From: an uncultured Acidobacteriia bacterium
GTDB lineage: Bacteria; Acidobacteriota; Terriglobia; Bryobacterales; Bryobacteraceae
Length of the DNA: 64,000 nt
Assembly (NCBI GenBank): GCA_903828455.1
Contig: CAIKMJ010000022.1
Location: 124,001-188,000, forward strand
Reading direction: 5' to 3'
Numbering within the stretch: position 1 is the stretch's first letter; each line of letters begins with the position of its first letter. Position numbers and translations under genes: made by a program. Shown here piece after piece: positions 50,863 to 58,942 of the stretch. Below the pieces are notes generated by a model that ran no database searches, had not been told where the DNA came from, and worked only from the letters and a program-made list of their open reading frames with translations.

Positions 50863-52608
50863 ATGCAGACCGAAACCGGCAAACTGATGAACGGCGCGGA
50901 GATCCTGCTGGAGTGCATGGCGCGGGAGGGCGTGGACGTCTTCTTCGGGTATCCGGGCGGCGTCACGCTGCCCTTTTACGATGCGCTGTACGACAGCCAC
51001 ATCAAGCACATTCTGGTGCGGCACGAAGAGAACGCGGCGTTCGCGGCGGGGGGATATGCGCGGGCCACGGGGAAGACGGGCGTGTGCTGCGCAACGTCGG
51101 GGCCGGGCGCGACGAATCTGGTGACGGGCCTGGTGGACGCGATGATGGATTCGATCCCGGTGGTGGCGATCACGGGGCAGGTGCATTCGAAGCTGATCGG
51201 CAGCGACGCGTTTCAGGAAGCGGACACGTTCGGGATTACGCGGCCGGCGACGAAGCACAACTTCATGGTGAAGACGCTGGCGGAACTGCCGCAGATTCTG
51301 CATGAGGCCTTTTATATTGCATCGAGCGGGCGGCCGGGGCCGGTGCTGGTGGATATTCCGAAGGACGTGTTCCAGGCGCGCGGGCATTACGTGCCGGTGG
51401 GCGCGATTCATCTGCCGGGCTACAAAGTATTTACGGAAGGGCACGCGGGGCAGATCAAGCGGGCGGCAGAGCTGATTCGGGAGGCGGAGCGGCCGCTGGT
51501 GTACGCGGGCGGCGGGATTGTGGCGGCTGGCGCGTCGGCGGAGCTGCGCGAACTGGTGGACCTGGCGAATCTGCCGGCGGTGACGACGCTGATGGCGCTC
51601 GGAGCGCTGCCGGCATCGCATCCGAACTACATCAGCATGCCGGGGATGCACGGGAGTTATGCGGCCAACATGGCGCTGACGGAGTGCGATCTGCTGATTG
51701 CGCTGGGGACGCGGTTCGATGACCGGGTGACGGGGCATTTGCCGTCGTTCGCGCGGCATGCGCGGGTGATTCACGTGGACATCGATCCGGCCGAAGTGGG
51801 CAAGAACCGGACGCCGGACATTCCGATTGTGGGCGACGTGAAGCGCGTGCTGCAGAAAATGGTGAAGGCGCTGCACGAGACCGAGGCGGAGCTGGGCAAG
51901 ACGAAGAACGGCCCGGCGCGGCAGGCGTGGCTGCAGAAGATAAACGATTGGAAGACGGAGTTCCCGTACGACCGGTCGCGGGCGGAAGGCGAAATCAAGC
52001 CGCAGCATCTGATGGACGAGATCGACCGGCTGTCCGGCGGGCAGGCGATTGTGACGGCGGACGTGGGCCAGCACCAGATGTGGGCGGCGCAGCTGATCCG
52101 GTTCAACGAGCCGCGGCTGTGGGTGAATTCGGGCGGGCTGGGGGCGATGGGGTTCGGTCTGCCGTCGGCTATCGGCGCTCAGATGGCGCGGCCCGATAAG
52201 CTGGTATTTTCGATCAGCGGCGACGGCGGGTTCCAGATGTCGCTGCCGGAGCTGTCGACGATCGCATCGAATCAGCTGCCGATTAAGATCATCGTGATGA
52301 ATAACGGCGTGCTGGGAATGGTGCGGCAGTGGCAGACGCTGTTTTACAACAACCGGCTGAGCTCGATCCAGCTGGATTGCTTCCCGGATGCGGAGAAGCT
52401 GGCGGCCGCGTACGGATTCAAGGGCCGGACGATCGATAAGCCGTGGCAGCTGGCGGAAGCGCTGGAAGAAGCGGTGAGGGAGCCGGGGCCGTATCTGCTG
52501 AATGTGAAGGTGACGCCGGATGAGAACGTGTACCCGATGGTGCCGGCGGGCGGGGCGATCAACGAAATGGTGATGGGTCCGGCGAAACCGGTGGAAGCGG
52601 GAGCGTAG
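50863..52608 (+). CDS. ilvB: Acetolactate synthase large subunit
   Basis: A 581-residue thiamine-diphosphate enzyme that condenses two pyruvates to acetolactate (valine/leucine) or pyruvate with 2-oxobutyrate (isoleucine). The catalytic Glu lies in LVRHEENAAFAAGGYARATG. The FAD/central domain and SGPGATNLVTGL are typical, and the ThDP motif begins ISGDGGFQM (G453) and runs on to the following VMNN. The length matches catalytic subunits. AGGAG lies about 12 nt before ATG 50863. It is the first structural gene of the operon, controlled by the upstream attenuator, and is followed 9 bp later by ilvN. Confidence 0.96.
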   Translation: MQTETGKLMNGAEILLECMAREGVDVFFGYPGGVTLPFYDALYDSHIKHILVRHEENAAFAAGGYARATGKTGVCCATSGPGATNLVTGLVDAMMDSIPVVAITGQVHSKLIGSDAFQEADTFGITRPATKHNFMVKTLAELPQILHEAFYIASSGRPGPVLVDIPKDVFQARGHYVPVGAIHLPGYKVFTEGHAGQIKRAAELIREAERPLVYAGGGIVAAGASAELRELVDLANLPAVTTLMALGALPASHPNYISMPGMHGSYAANMALTECDLLIALGTRFDDRVTGHLPSFARHARVIHVDIDPAEVGKNRTPDIPIVGDVKRVLQKMVKALHETEAELGKTKNGPARQAWLQKINDWKTEFPYDRSRAEGEIKPQHLMDEIDRLSGGQAIVTADVGQHQMWAAQLIRFNEPRLWVNSGGLGAMGFGLPSAIGAQMARPDKLVFSISGDGGFQMSLPELSTIASNQLPIKIIVMNNGVLGMVRQWQTLFYNNRLSSIQLDCFPDAEKLAAAYGFKGRTIDKPWQLAEALEEAVREPGPYLLNVKVTPDENVYPMVPAGGAINEMVMGPAKPVEAGA

Positions 52609-52617
52609 GAAGCAGAG

Positions 52618-53148
52618 ATGTTACAAACGATTTCGATTCTGGTGGAGAACAAGCCGGGGGCGCTGCTGCGTGTAACCGGCGTGCTTTCGGCCCGCGGGTA
52701 CAACATCGAGAGCCTGACGGTTGCCAAGACGCTGGACCCGCAGCTTTCGCGAATGACGATTGTGGTGGATGTGGAGGACCGCATCCGGACGCAGGTGATC
52801 AAGCAGATCAATAAGCTGATCAACGTGCTGCAGGCGACGGATATGACGGAGATTCCGTCGGTGATCCGTGAACTGGTGCTGGTGCGGGTGCGGTGCGGGC
52901 AGGAAGCGCGCACGGCGGTATTGAAGGAAGCGGAGATTTTCCATTCGCGGGTGGTGGATTCGTCGACCGACGGGTTTGCCATTGAAGCGACCGGCGACCC
53001 GGAGAAGCTGGACGAGTTTATTGAAGTGATGCGGACTTATGGCGAGATTGACGTGGCGCGATCGGGCGCTATCGCGATGTCGCTGGAGACGAAGAAGCTG
53101 CGGTTGCAGCCGCCGGTGGCGGCCCCGGTCGCGGTACAGGCAACTTAG
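52618..53148 (+). CDS. ilvN: Acetolactate synthase small (regulatory) subunit
   Basis: A 176-residue regulatory subunit that activates the large subunit and gives feedback inhibition by valine. Residues 1-75 are an ACT domain (TISILVENKPGALLRVTGVLSARGYNIESL), and the second half is the ALS_ss C-terminal domain (RELVLVRVRCGQEART ... GFAIEATGDPEKLDEFIEVM). This is the IlvH-like length. GGAAGCAGAG precedes ATG 52618. The 45-bp gap to ilvC contains repeated ACAACTTAG and a small AACTTAGTAAGTT inverted repeat but no terminator. Confidence 0.96.
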   Translation: MLQTISILVENKPGALLRVTGVLSARGYNIESLTVAKTLDPQLSRMTIVVDVEDRIRTQVIKQINKLINVLQATDMTEIPSVIRELVLVRVRCGQEARTAVLKEAEIFHSRVVDSSTDGFAIEATGDPEKLDEFIEVMRTYGEIDVARSGAIAMSLETKKLRLQPPVAAPVAVQAT

Positions 53149-53193
53149 GACAACTTAGTAAGTTAGAAATCCCACGTTAGCGAAGGAACAGTA

Positions 53194-54207
53194 ATGCCAC
53201 GCAGATTTTACGAAAAAGACGGAACCACAGAGCCCCTGAAGGGCAAAACGATTGCGATCATCGGCTATGGCAGCCAGGGTCATGCGCACGCGCTGAACCT
53301 GCGGGACTCGGGTCTCGAAGTGATCGTCGGACTGCCGGAAGGCTCGAAGAGCCGGGCGAAGGCCGAAGCCGCCGGGCTGCGCACCGTGACGCCGGCCGAC
53401 GCGGTGAAGGAAGGCGATGTGATCATGCTGCTGGTGCCCGATCACGTTCAGGCCGATCTTTATCAGAGCGACATTGAACCGAATCTGAAGCCGGGCAAGA
53501 CGCTGATGTTCGCGCACGGGTTCGCGGTTCACTTCGGCTTCATCACGCCGCCCAAGGATATCGACGTATCGATGATTGCGCCGAAGGCTCCGGGTCACCG
53601 GGTGCGCGAAGTGTTCGTGGAAGGTTCGGGCGTGCCGGCGCTGGTGTCGGTGTATCAGGACGCGAGCGGACATGCGCTGGAAAACGCGCTGGCGTATGCG
53701 GCGGGCATCGGATCGCTGCGCGCGGGCGTGATCGAGACCACGTTTAAGGAAGAAACGGAAAGCGATCTGTTCGGCGAGCAGGCCGTGCTTTGCGGCGGCG
53801 CGGCGGAACTGATCCGGGCCGGCTTCGAAACGCTGGTGGATGCGGGTTATGCGCCGGAAATCGCGTACTTCGAATGTCTGCATGAGCTGAAGCTGATTGT
53901 GGATCTGATCTACGAAGGCGGCCTCGCGTATATGCGGTATTCGATTTCGGATACGGCGGAGTACGGCGATTACACGCGCGGACCGCGCATTGTGAACGAC
54001 GAAACGCGCAAGGAGATGAAGAAGATCCTGAGCGAAATTCAGTCGGGCCAGTTTGCGCGCGAGTGGATGGCGGAGAACAAAGAGGGCCGTGCGAAGTTCC
54101 TCGGGATGCGGGCGGCGCAGGCCGATCAGCGGATCGAGAAGGTCGGCGGCGAGCTGCGTAAGATGATGACGTTCCTGAAGCGGAACAAGGAAGTCGGCGT
54201 CGCGTAG
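53194..54207 (+). CDS. ilvC: Ketol-acid reductoisomerase (class I)
   Basis: A 337-residue NADPH-dependent enzyme converting acetolactate to dihydroxyisovalerate (and the isoleucine analogue). The Rossmann motif is [19 protein letters not shown] (22-40), in which the phosphate-binding loop continues as [14 protein letters not shown]. The knotted C-terminal domain includes [17 protein letters not shown] with metal-binding Asp/Glu and [19 protein letters not shown]. The short class I form lacks the duplicated domain of enterobacterial IlvC. GAAGGA precedes ATG 53194. Confidence 0.96.
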   Translation: MPRRFYEKDGTTEPLKGKTIAIIGYGSQGHAHALNLRDSGLEVIVGLPEGSKSRAKAEAAGLRTVTPADAVKEGDVIMLLVPDHVQADLYQSDIEPNLKPGKTLMFAHGFAVHFGFITPPKDIDVSMIAPKAPGHRVREVFVEGSGVPALVSVYQDASGHALENALAYAAGIGSLRAGVIETTFKEETESDLFGEQAVLCGGAAELIRAGFETLVDAGYAPEIAYFECLHELKLIVDLIYEGGLAYMRYSISDTAEYGDYTRGPRIVNDETRKEMKKILSEIQSGQFAREWMAENKEGRAKFLGMRAAQADQRIEKVGGELRKMMTFLKRNKEVGVA

Positions 54208-54245
54208 TTAGTCAGAAGTGAGTGTTTTTCGGTAAGAACCCGGTT

Positions 54246-55853
54246 ATGCGCATTTATACGTTCGATACCACTCTCCGGGACGGCTCGCAGGGCGAAGCGG
54301 TCTCTTTCTCGGTCGATGACAAGATGCTCATCGCGAGAAAGCTGGATGAGATTGGCATCGACTATATAGAAGGCGGATGGCCGGGTTCGAATCCGAAAGA
54401 CAAGGAGTTTTTCGAGCGCGCGAAGACGGAGCTGAAGCTGCAGCATGCCAGGCTGACGGCGTTTGGCTCGACGCGTTTCGCGCGCAATTCGGTGCAGGAA
54501 GACCGGAATGTGCGGGAGTTGCTGGACGCGGGGACGCCAACGATCTGCATCTTCGGCAAGACGTGGGATTTCCACGTGACGCGCGCGCTGGGCATCACGG
54601 AAGAAGAGAACCTGAAGATCATTTCCGAGACCGTGAAATATCTGAAGGACCACGGCAGGGAAGTGATTTACGACGCCGAACATTTCTTCGACGGCTATAT
54701 TCACAATCGCGATTTTGCGCTGCGCACGCTGGAGGCCGCGAAGAAGGCCGGGGCGGATGTGCTGTGCCTTTGCGATACGAATGGCGGCACGCTGACAGGC
54801 TATCTGGGGCAGATCGTGAGCGAAGTGCGGGCGCGGTTCGATGGCGTGCTTGGCATCCACACGCACAACGATTCGGACGTGGCGGTGGCGAATTCGCTGG
54901 CCGCGGTGGAGAAGGGCGTGACGCATATTCAGGGCGTGCTGAACGCATACGGCGAGCGCTGCGGGAATGCGAATCTGGCGTCGATCATCGCGAACCTCGA
55001 ACTGAAGATGGGGCACGAAACGATCGGCCCGGAGAAGCTGCAGAAGCTGACGGGGACGGCGCGGTACATTGCGGAACTGGCGAATCTGCCGATGCGGAAA
55101 GATCAGCCGTATGTGGGGCAGAGCGCGTTTGCGCACAAGGGCGGCGTGCATGTCAGCGCCGTGATGAAAGATTCGACGACTTACGAGCATGTGGCGCCGG
55201 AATTAGTGGGGAACCGGCAGCGCGTGTTAGTGAGTGACTTATCGGGCCGCAGTAATGTGCTGTATAAGTTGCAGGAGCAGGGGCTGGCGGGTCGACTTAC
55301 AGAAGATGCGCGGAAGTTACTGCTGGAACGGGTGAAGGAAGCCGAGTATCTGGGTTACGACTTAGAGGCTGCGGACGGGACGTTCGAGTTATTCGTGCGG
55401 CAGGCGCTGCATCCGGAACAGAAGTTTTTCGATTTGAAGGGTTATGAGGTTTCGATCCGGTCCGGCGTGGGCGATACGCCGCACGCGACCGCGACCGTAA
55501 CGGTGGCGACGGAAGATGGCAGCATCCACAGCGATGCGGCGACGGGCCACGGGCCGGTCCATGCGCTGGATGTGTGCCTGCGGAAGTGCCTGGGGGCGCT
55601 GTATCCGCGGATCGGCGATGTGCGGCTGACCGATTACAAGGTGCGGGTCCTCGATTCGAAGAAGGGCACGGCGGCGAAGGTGCGGGTGCTGGTGGAGTGG
55701 AGCGACCATCAGAAGAGCTGGTCGACGGTGGGCGTATCGGACGACGTGATTGAGGCGAGCTGGAATGCGCTGGTAGATGCGTTAAGGCTGGAGCTGATGC
55801 GGCTGGCGGAGGATGCGTCAGGGGTGAGCGGGGCGGTGGAGGCCGTCAGGTAG
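54246..55853 (+). CDS. cimA: Citramalate synthase
   Basis: A 535-residue member of the 2-isopropylmalate/citramalate synthase family. The N-terminal YTFDTTLRDGSQGEAVSFS, YIEGGWPGSNPKD and LGIHTHNDSDVAVANSL (metal-binding His-x-His-Asn), with HIQGVLNAYGERCGNANL, are those of CimA-type enzymes (the GWPGSNPKD block separates them from LeuA). Citramalate synthase makes citramalate from pyruvate and acetyl-CoA, a threonine-independent route to 2-oxobutyrate for isoleucine. That suits its place after ilvBNC. The C-terminal LeuA dimer/regulatory domain is present. ATG 54246 is chosen over GTG 54222. A patch of TTA leucine codons occurs at 55200-55395. Confidence 0.92.
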   Translation: MRIYTFDTTLRDGSQGEAVSFSVDDKMLIARKLDEIGIDYIEGGWPGSNPKDKEFFERAKTELKLQHARLTAFGSTRFARNSVQEDRNVRELLDAGTPTICIFGKTWDFHVTRALGITEEENLKIISETVKYLKDHGREVIYDAEHFFDGYIHNRDFALRTLEAAKKAGADVLCLCDTNGGTLTGYLGQIVSEVRARFDGVLGIHTHNDSDVAVANSLAAVEKGVTHIQGVLNAYGERCGNANLASIIANLELKMGHETIGPEKLQKLTGTARYIAELANLPMRKDQPYVGQSAFAHKGGVHVSAVMKDSTTYEHVAPELVGNRQRVLVSDLSGRSNVLYKLQEQGLAGRLTEDARKLLLERVKEAEYLGYDLEAADGTFELFVRQALHPEQKFFDLKGYEVSIRSGVGDTPHATATVTVATEDGSIHSDAATGHGPVHALDVCLRKCLGALYPRIGDVRLTDYKVRVLDSKKGTAAKVRVLVEWSDHQKSWSTVGVSDDVIEASWNALVDALRLELMRLAEDASGVSGAVEAVR

Positions 55854-55893
55854 GGGGGCGCCAGATTTCAGCGGGCAGAGAGGAGCGACTTCA

Positions 55894-56772
55894 ATGGGTT
55901 CCTTTTTCCTTCCTGAAACTTCTAATGATCCCCTATATGAGCGCACACGAGACGGCGTCGAAGACTACTGGATAATAGGACGAGATCACATCGAAAAGCT
56001 CTGGGGGCGCTGCGAGCAATTCATAGATCCTGACGCAAAACGAAAAGCTCTTTCGGATTTCGCTTCGGTCTACTGGGAACTCCAGTTGGCCTATGCCTTG
56101 TGCGACGCCGGAAAGGCCTTGGTGCCCCGTGGTCGCATGCAATACAAGCGCAACCGAGGACCTGATCTGTTTGCCGAAGGGCCAAGCGTCTGGCTCGAGG
56201 CGATAGTTCCCCGGCCTGGAAATGGCCCAGATGCATTGCCGTATCCCGAGCTACGGGAGATCTACAGCTACGACCCGGATGCCGTTGTCTTACGCCTGCG
56301 TTCTGCCATCAAAGACAAGAGCGAGAAGATCAGCAATTACATTGAGGCAGGAATTATTAAACCAGATCAGGCCATAATAATTGCAATTTCCAGTGTTCTC
56401 TTTCCCGTGCGAAACACAGGATTGTGTCCGCCGGAAATTGTAAAAGCTCTGTACCCCGTTAGCCACCGAGTACTTGAGGTTGAGCGTGCAACAGGAGTGG
56501 TGAGGAACTCGCATTATGAGTACCGAAACGTCATCAAGAAAGACAGGGGGGCTTGCGTAGCTACCGACGTTTTTCTCGACTCACGTTTCGCACACGTGAG
56601 CGCGGTTCTGTTTGACGAGACAGACTGGGTAAATCCGGGGTACATTCCCGGGGCGGACTTCGTAATGGTACACAACAGTTGCGCTACCACGCCATTGCCA
56701 GACGGTTGGTTTCCTCGTGGCCGTGAGTACTGGTGGCGCACTGGCGACCAACTCAAGTGCAAACAGCACTAA
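55894..56772 (+). CDS. Lower-GC orphan protein, possible PD-(D/E)XK nuclease-like fold
   Basis: A 292-residue protein I do not recognise. The base composition is clearly lower in GC than its neighbours (for example 56341-56400 is about 40% GC) and codon use includes ATA, AAT and TTA-type codons rare elsewhere here, suggesting recent transfer. RNRGPDLFAEGPSVWLEAIV resembles the PD-x(n)-(E)-x core of restriction-endonuclease-like folds, but the lysine is replaced, so this is only a hint. There are no transmembrane segments. AGAGGAGCG precedes ATG 55894. It stands alone next to a broken PIN-toxin gene. Confidence 0.72.
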   Translation: MGSFFLPETSNDPLYERTRDGVEDYWIIGRDHIEKLWGRCEQFIDPDAKRKALSDFASVYWELQLAYALCDAGKALVPRGRMQYKRNRGPDLFAEGPSVWLEAIVPRPGNGPDALPYPELREIYSYDPDAVVLRLRSAIKDKSEKISNYIEAGIIKPDQAIIIAISSVLFPVRNTGLCPPEIVKALYPVSHRVLEVERATGVVRNSHYEYRNVIKKDRGACVATDVFLDSRFAHVSAVLFDETDWVNPGYIPGADFVMVHNSCATTPLPDGWFPRGREYWWRTGDQLKCKQH

Positions 56773-56795
56773 TCGCGATCACGAGATCGAACAAC

Positions 56796-57068
56796 CTACG
56801 CGATCACCGGCACAAGCCCCGACCGGATTATTCGCGGATCTGACGTAACAAGCCGCAGTCGGTGGACGCGGGCGGTGGCGACGACCCGAGGGCGGCGACT
56901 TCCATTGCGATATCCGGACTGAACGGGATGATCTTGAACGCGGGATCGGATTCGATCTTGCGGAGAATCTGCGCGACTGGAACCGCGCGGTCGGGCACGA
57001 CGGCGATTTCGAGCAGTGACATGGCGCTGATGGCGAAGGTTTCGCCCTTTCGGAGGGCGGCGGGATAC
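56796..57068 (-). pseudogene. Remnant of a PIN-domain (VapC-like) toxin gene
   Basis: Two minus-strand frames together spell the C-terminal two thirds of a PIN-domain protein. Frame one (from about 57068 to about 56885) reads RKGETFAISAMSLLEIAVV and IESDPAFKIIPFSPDIAMEVAAL. After a frameshift or deletion near 56885, the second frame reads VVATARVHRLRLVTSDPRIIRSGLVPVIA and ends at a TAG at 56796-56798. The N-terminal part with the first catalytic Asp and the start codon is missing, as is the LRDPADR loop expected between the two pieces. No antitoxin partner is left. The reading is by eye from family resemblance. Confidence 0.72.
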
Positions 57069-57076
57069 TAATACCG

Positions 57077-57793
57077 ATGCGGACAAGTATTGAAGCGGCG
57101 CGGGAGAGGGTGCGGCGGGCGAAGCGCGTTGCCGTGCTGACGGGGGCGGGAGTGTCGGCGGAGAGCGGGATTCCGACGTTCCGGTCGAATGGCGGGTACT
57201 GGAGGCAGCGCCGGTTCGAAGATCTCGCGACGCCGCAGGGGTTCGCGCGCGATCCGAAATTCGTGTGGACGTGGTACGAGGAGCGGCGGCGCGGGATTGC
57301 GAGGGCGGAGCCGAATGCGGGGCATCGGGCGCTGGTGGAGCTGGAGGCGCGGGCGGAGCGCTTCACGCTGATCACGCAGAATGTGGATGGGCTGCACGAG
57401 CGGGCGGGGTCGCGGAATGTGATCCGGCTGCACGGGAGCATCTGGTCGCTGCGGTGCCTGGGGTGCCGGCGGGAAATCGAGGAGCATGCGGAGTTGAATG
57501 AGCTGCCGCCGTTGTGCGAATGCGGCGGGATGCTGCGGCCGGGCGTGGTGTGGTTCGGGGAGAGTCTGCCGGCGGGAGCGATGGAGCGCGCAGCGTCGGC
57601 GGTGAGCGAGGCGGAGCTGCTGATTGTGGTGGGGACGTCGGCACAAGTGTATCCGGCGGCGGGGTTGATTCCGATGGCGCTGGGAGCAGGGGCGGCGGTA
57701 CTGGAGGTAAATCCGGCAGAGACAGAGTTCTCCGATGACGTGACGTTCGCGCTGCGGGGCGGGGCGGCGGAGATTCTGCCGGCGTTGCTATGA
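57077..57793 (+). CDS. cobB: NAD-dependent protein deacylase (sirtuin, class III-like)
   Basis: A 238-residue sirtuin. The NAD-binding [14 protein letters not shown] is at 23-36, TQNVDGLH at 100-107 and the catalytic His 119 in RLHGS. The zinc module has CLGC at 127-130 and CECG at 147-150. Y67 and R70 in WYEERR match the Tyr-x-x-Arg pair of SIRT5/CobB-type enzymes, which favours desuccinylase or other acidic deacylase activity besides deacetylation. ATG 57077 follows TACTAATACCG with no ribosome binding site, so the mRNA may be leaderless. The stop overlaps the gluQ start by ATGA. Confidence 0.93.
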   Translation: MRTSIEAARERVRRAKRVAVLTGAGVSAESGIPTFRSNGGYWRQRRFEDLATPQGFARDPKFVWTWYEERRRGIARAEPNAGHRALVELEARAERFTLITQNVDGLHERAGSRNVIRLHGSIWSLRCLGCRREIEEHAELNELPPLCECGGMLRPGVVWFGESLPAGAMERAASAVSEAELLIVVGTSAQVYPAAGLIPMALGAGAAVLEVNPAETEFSDDVTFALRGGAAEILPALL

Positions 57794-58617
57794 ACGAAGT
57801 AGTTGGAAGGTTTGCGCCGTCGCCGACGGGCCCGCTGCATTTCGGGTCGCTGGTGGCGGCGTTGGCGAGTTGGGCGGATGCGCGGGCGCGCGGCGGGCGG
57901 TGGCTGGTGCGGATGGAAGATGTGGATGAGCCGCGGTGCGTGGCGGGAGCGGATCGCGAAATACTGCGGACGCTGGAACGCTTCGGGCTGCGGTGGGATG
58001 GTGAGGTGATGTACCAAAGCGCGCGCGGGGCGGCGTATCGGGAGGCGCTGGAGCGGTTGAAGGAGTTGGGCGCGGCGTATGCGTGCTCGTGTTCGCGGAA
58101 AGAGGCGGGCGAAGTGTACGCGGGGACTTGTCGCGCGGGAGCGCGGGAGGCGGGGAAGCCGGTTGCGTGGCGCGTGCGGGTGGAAGATGTCGAGGTTGGG
58201 TTTGACGATCGCGTCTGCGGGAGGTTCACGCAGAATCTGGCGCGCGATGTGGGCGATTTCGTGGTGCTGCGGGCCGATGGGCTGTTCGCGTATCAGCTGG
58301 CGGTTGTGGTGGACGATGCGGCGCAGGGTGTGACCGATGTGGTGCGCGGGGCCGATCTGCTGGATTCGACGCCGCGGCAGATCCGGTTGCAGCGGTTGCT
58401 GGGGTATCCGGAGCCGCGGTATCTGCATGTGCCGGTGGTGACGAATGCGGCGGGCGAGAAGCTGAGCAAACAGACGCTGGCACCGGCGCTGGCGGAGGGT
58501 CGCGAAGAAGAAGATCTGCGGGCGGCGCTGCGGTTTTTGGGCCAGCCGGAAGCGCCGCGCGGGGTGGAGCTGTTGCGGTGGGCTGTGGAGAAGTGGAGGG
58601 TTTCCGATGGCTTATGA
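57790..58617 (+). CDS. gluQ: Glutamyl-Q tRNA(Asp) synthetase
   Basis: A 275-residue truncated glutamyl-tRNA synthetase paralogue that attaches glutamate to queuosine in tRNA(Asp). [19 protein letters not shown] contains the HIGH-like HFGS (17-20). The zinc-type cysteines are CSC at 99-101 and CRAG at 114, and the KMSKS-like KLSKQ lies at 224-228. The absence of the anticodon-binding domain gives the short length. ATG 57790 overlaps the sirtuin stop (ATGA), and its own end overlaps the TfoX-like gene by 11 bp. Confidence 0.94.
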   Translation: MNEVVGRFAPSPTGPLHFGSLVAALASWADARARGGRWLVRMEDVDEPRCVAGADREILRTLERFGLRWDGEVMYQSARGAAYREALERLKELGAAYACSCSRKEAGEVYAGTCRAGAREAGKPVAWRVRVEDVEVGFDDRVCGRFTQNLARDVGDFVVLRADGLFAYQLAVVVDDAAQGVTDVVRGADLLDSTPRQIRLQRLLGYPEPRYLHVPVVTNAAGEKLSKQTLAPALAEGREEEDLRAALRFLGQPEAPRGVELLRWAVEKWRVSDGL

Positions 58618-58936
58618 TGAGCGGCTGGCGGAACGGGTGAGGTCGCTGATTGAGGGAAAACAGGGATTCTCCGAGCGGAAGATGTTCGGCGGCATCGCGT
58701 TCATGATTCATGGCAACATGTGCTGCGGGGTGGTCAGAAACGATTTGATGGTGCGGCTGACGCCGGCACAGGTCGTTGACGGGCTGAAGCAACCGCACGC
58801 ACGGCCCATGGATTTTTCGGGGAAGCCGATGAAGTCCATGCTGTACGTCGGTCCCGCCGGGGTCGATGCGGACGACGATCTGGAAAAGTGGGTCAGAGCG
58901 GCAGTTCGCTTTGTACTGACGCTGCCGCCGAAGTAA
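58607..58936 (+). CDS. TfoX/Sxy N-terminal-domain protein
   Basis: A 109-residue protein with the TfoX N-terminal fold: [20 protein letters not shown] and [16 protein letters not shown], then a [20 protein letters not shown] segment. Stand-alone versions are widespread and do not act as competence regulators as far as is known; they resemble small YjbR/TfoX-type proteins. The start ATG 58607 lies within the end of gluQ, 11 bp before its stop, so translation is coupled. It converges with dnaE. Confidence 0.85.
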   Translation: MAYDERLAERVRSLIEGKQGFSERKMFGGIAFMIHGNMCCGVVRNDLMVRLTPAQVVDGLKQPHARPMDFSGKPMKSMLYVGPAGVDADDDLEKWVRAAVRFVLTLPPK

Positions 58937-58942
58937 GTTTGA

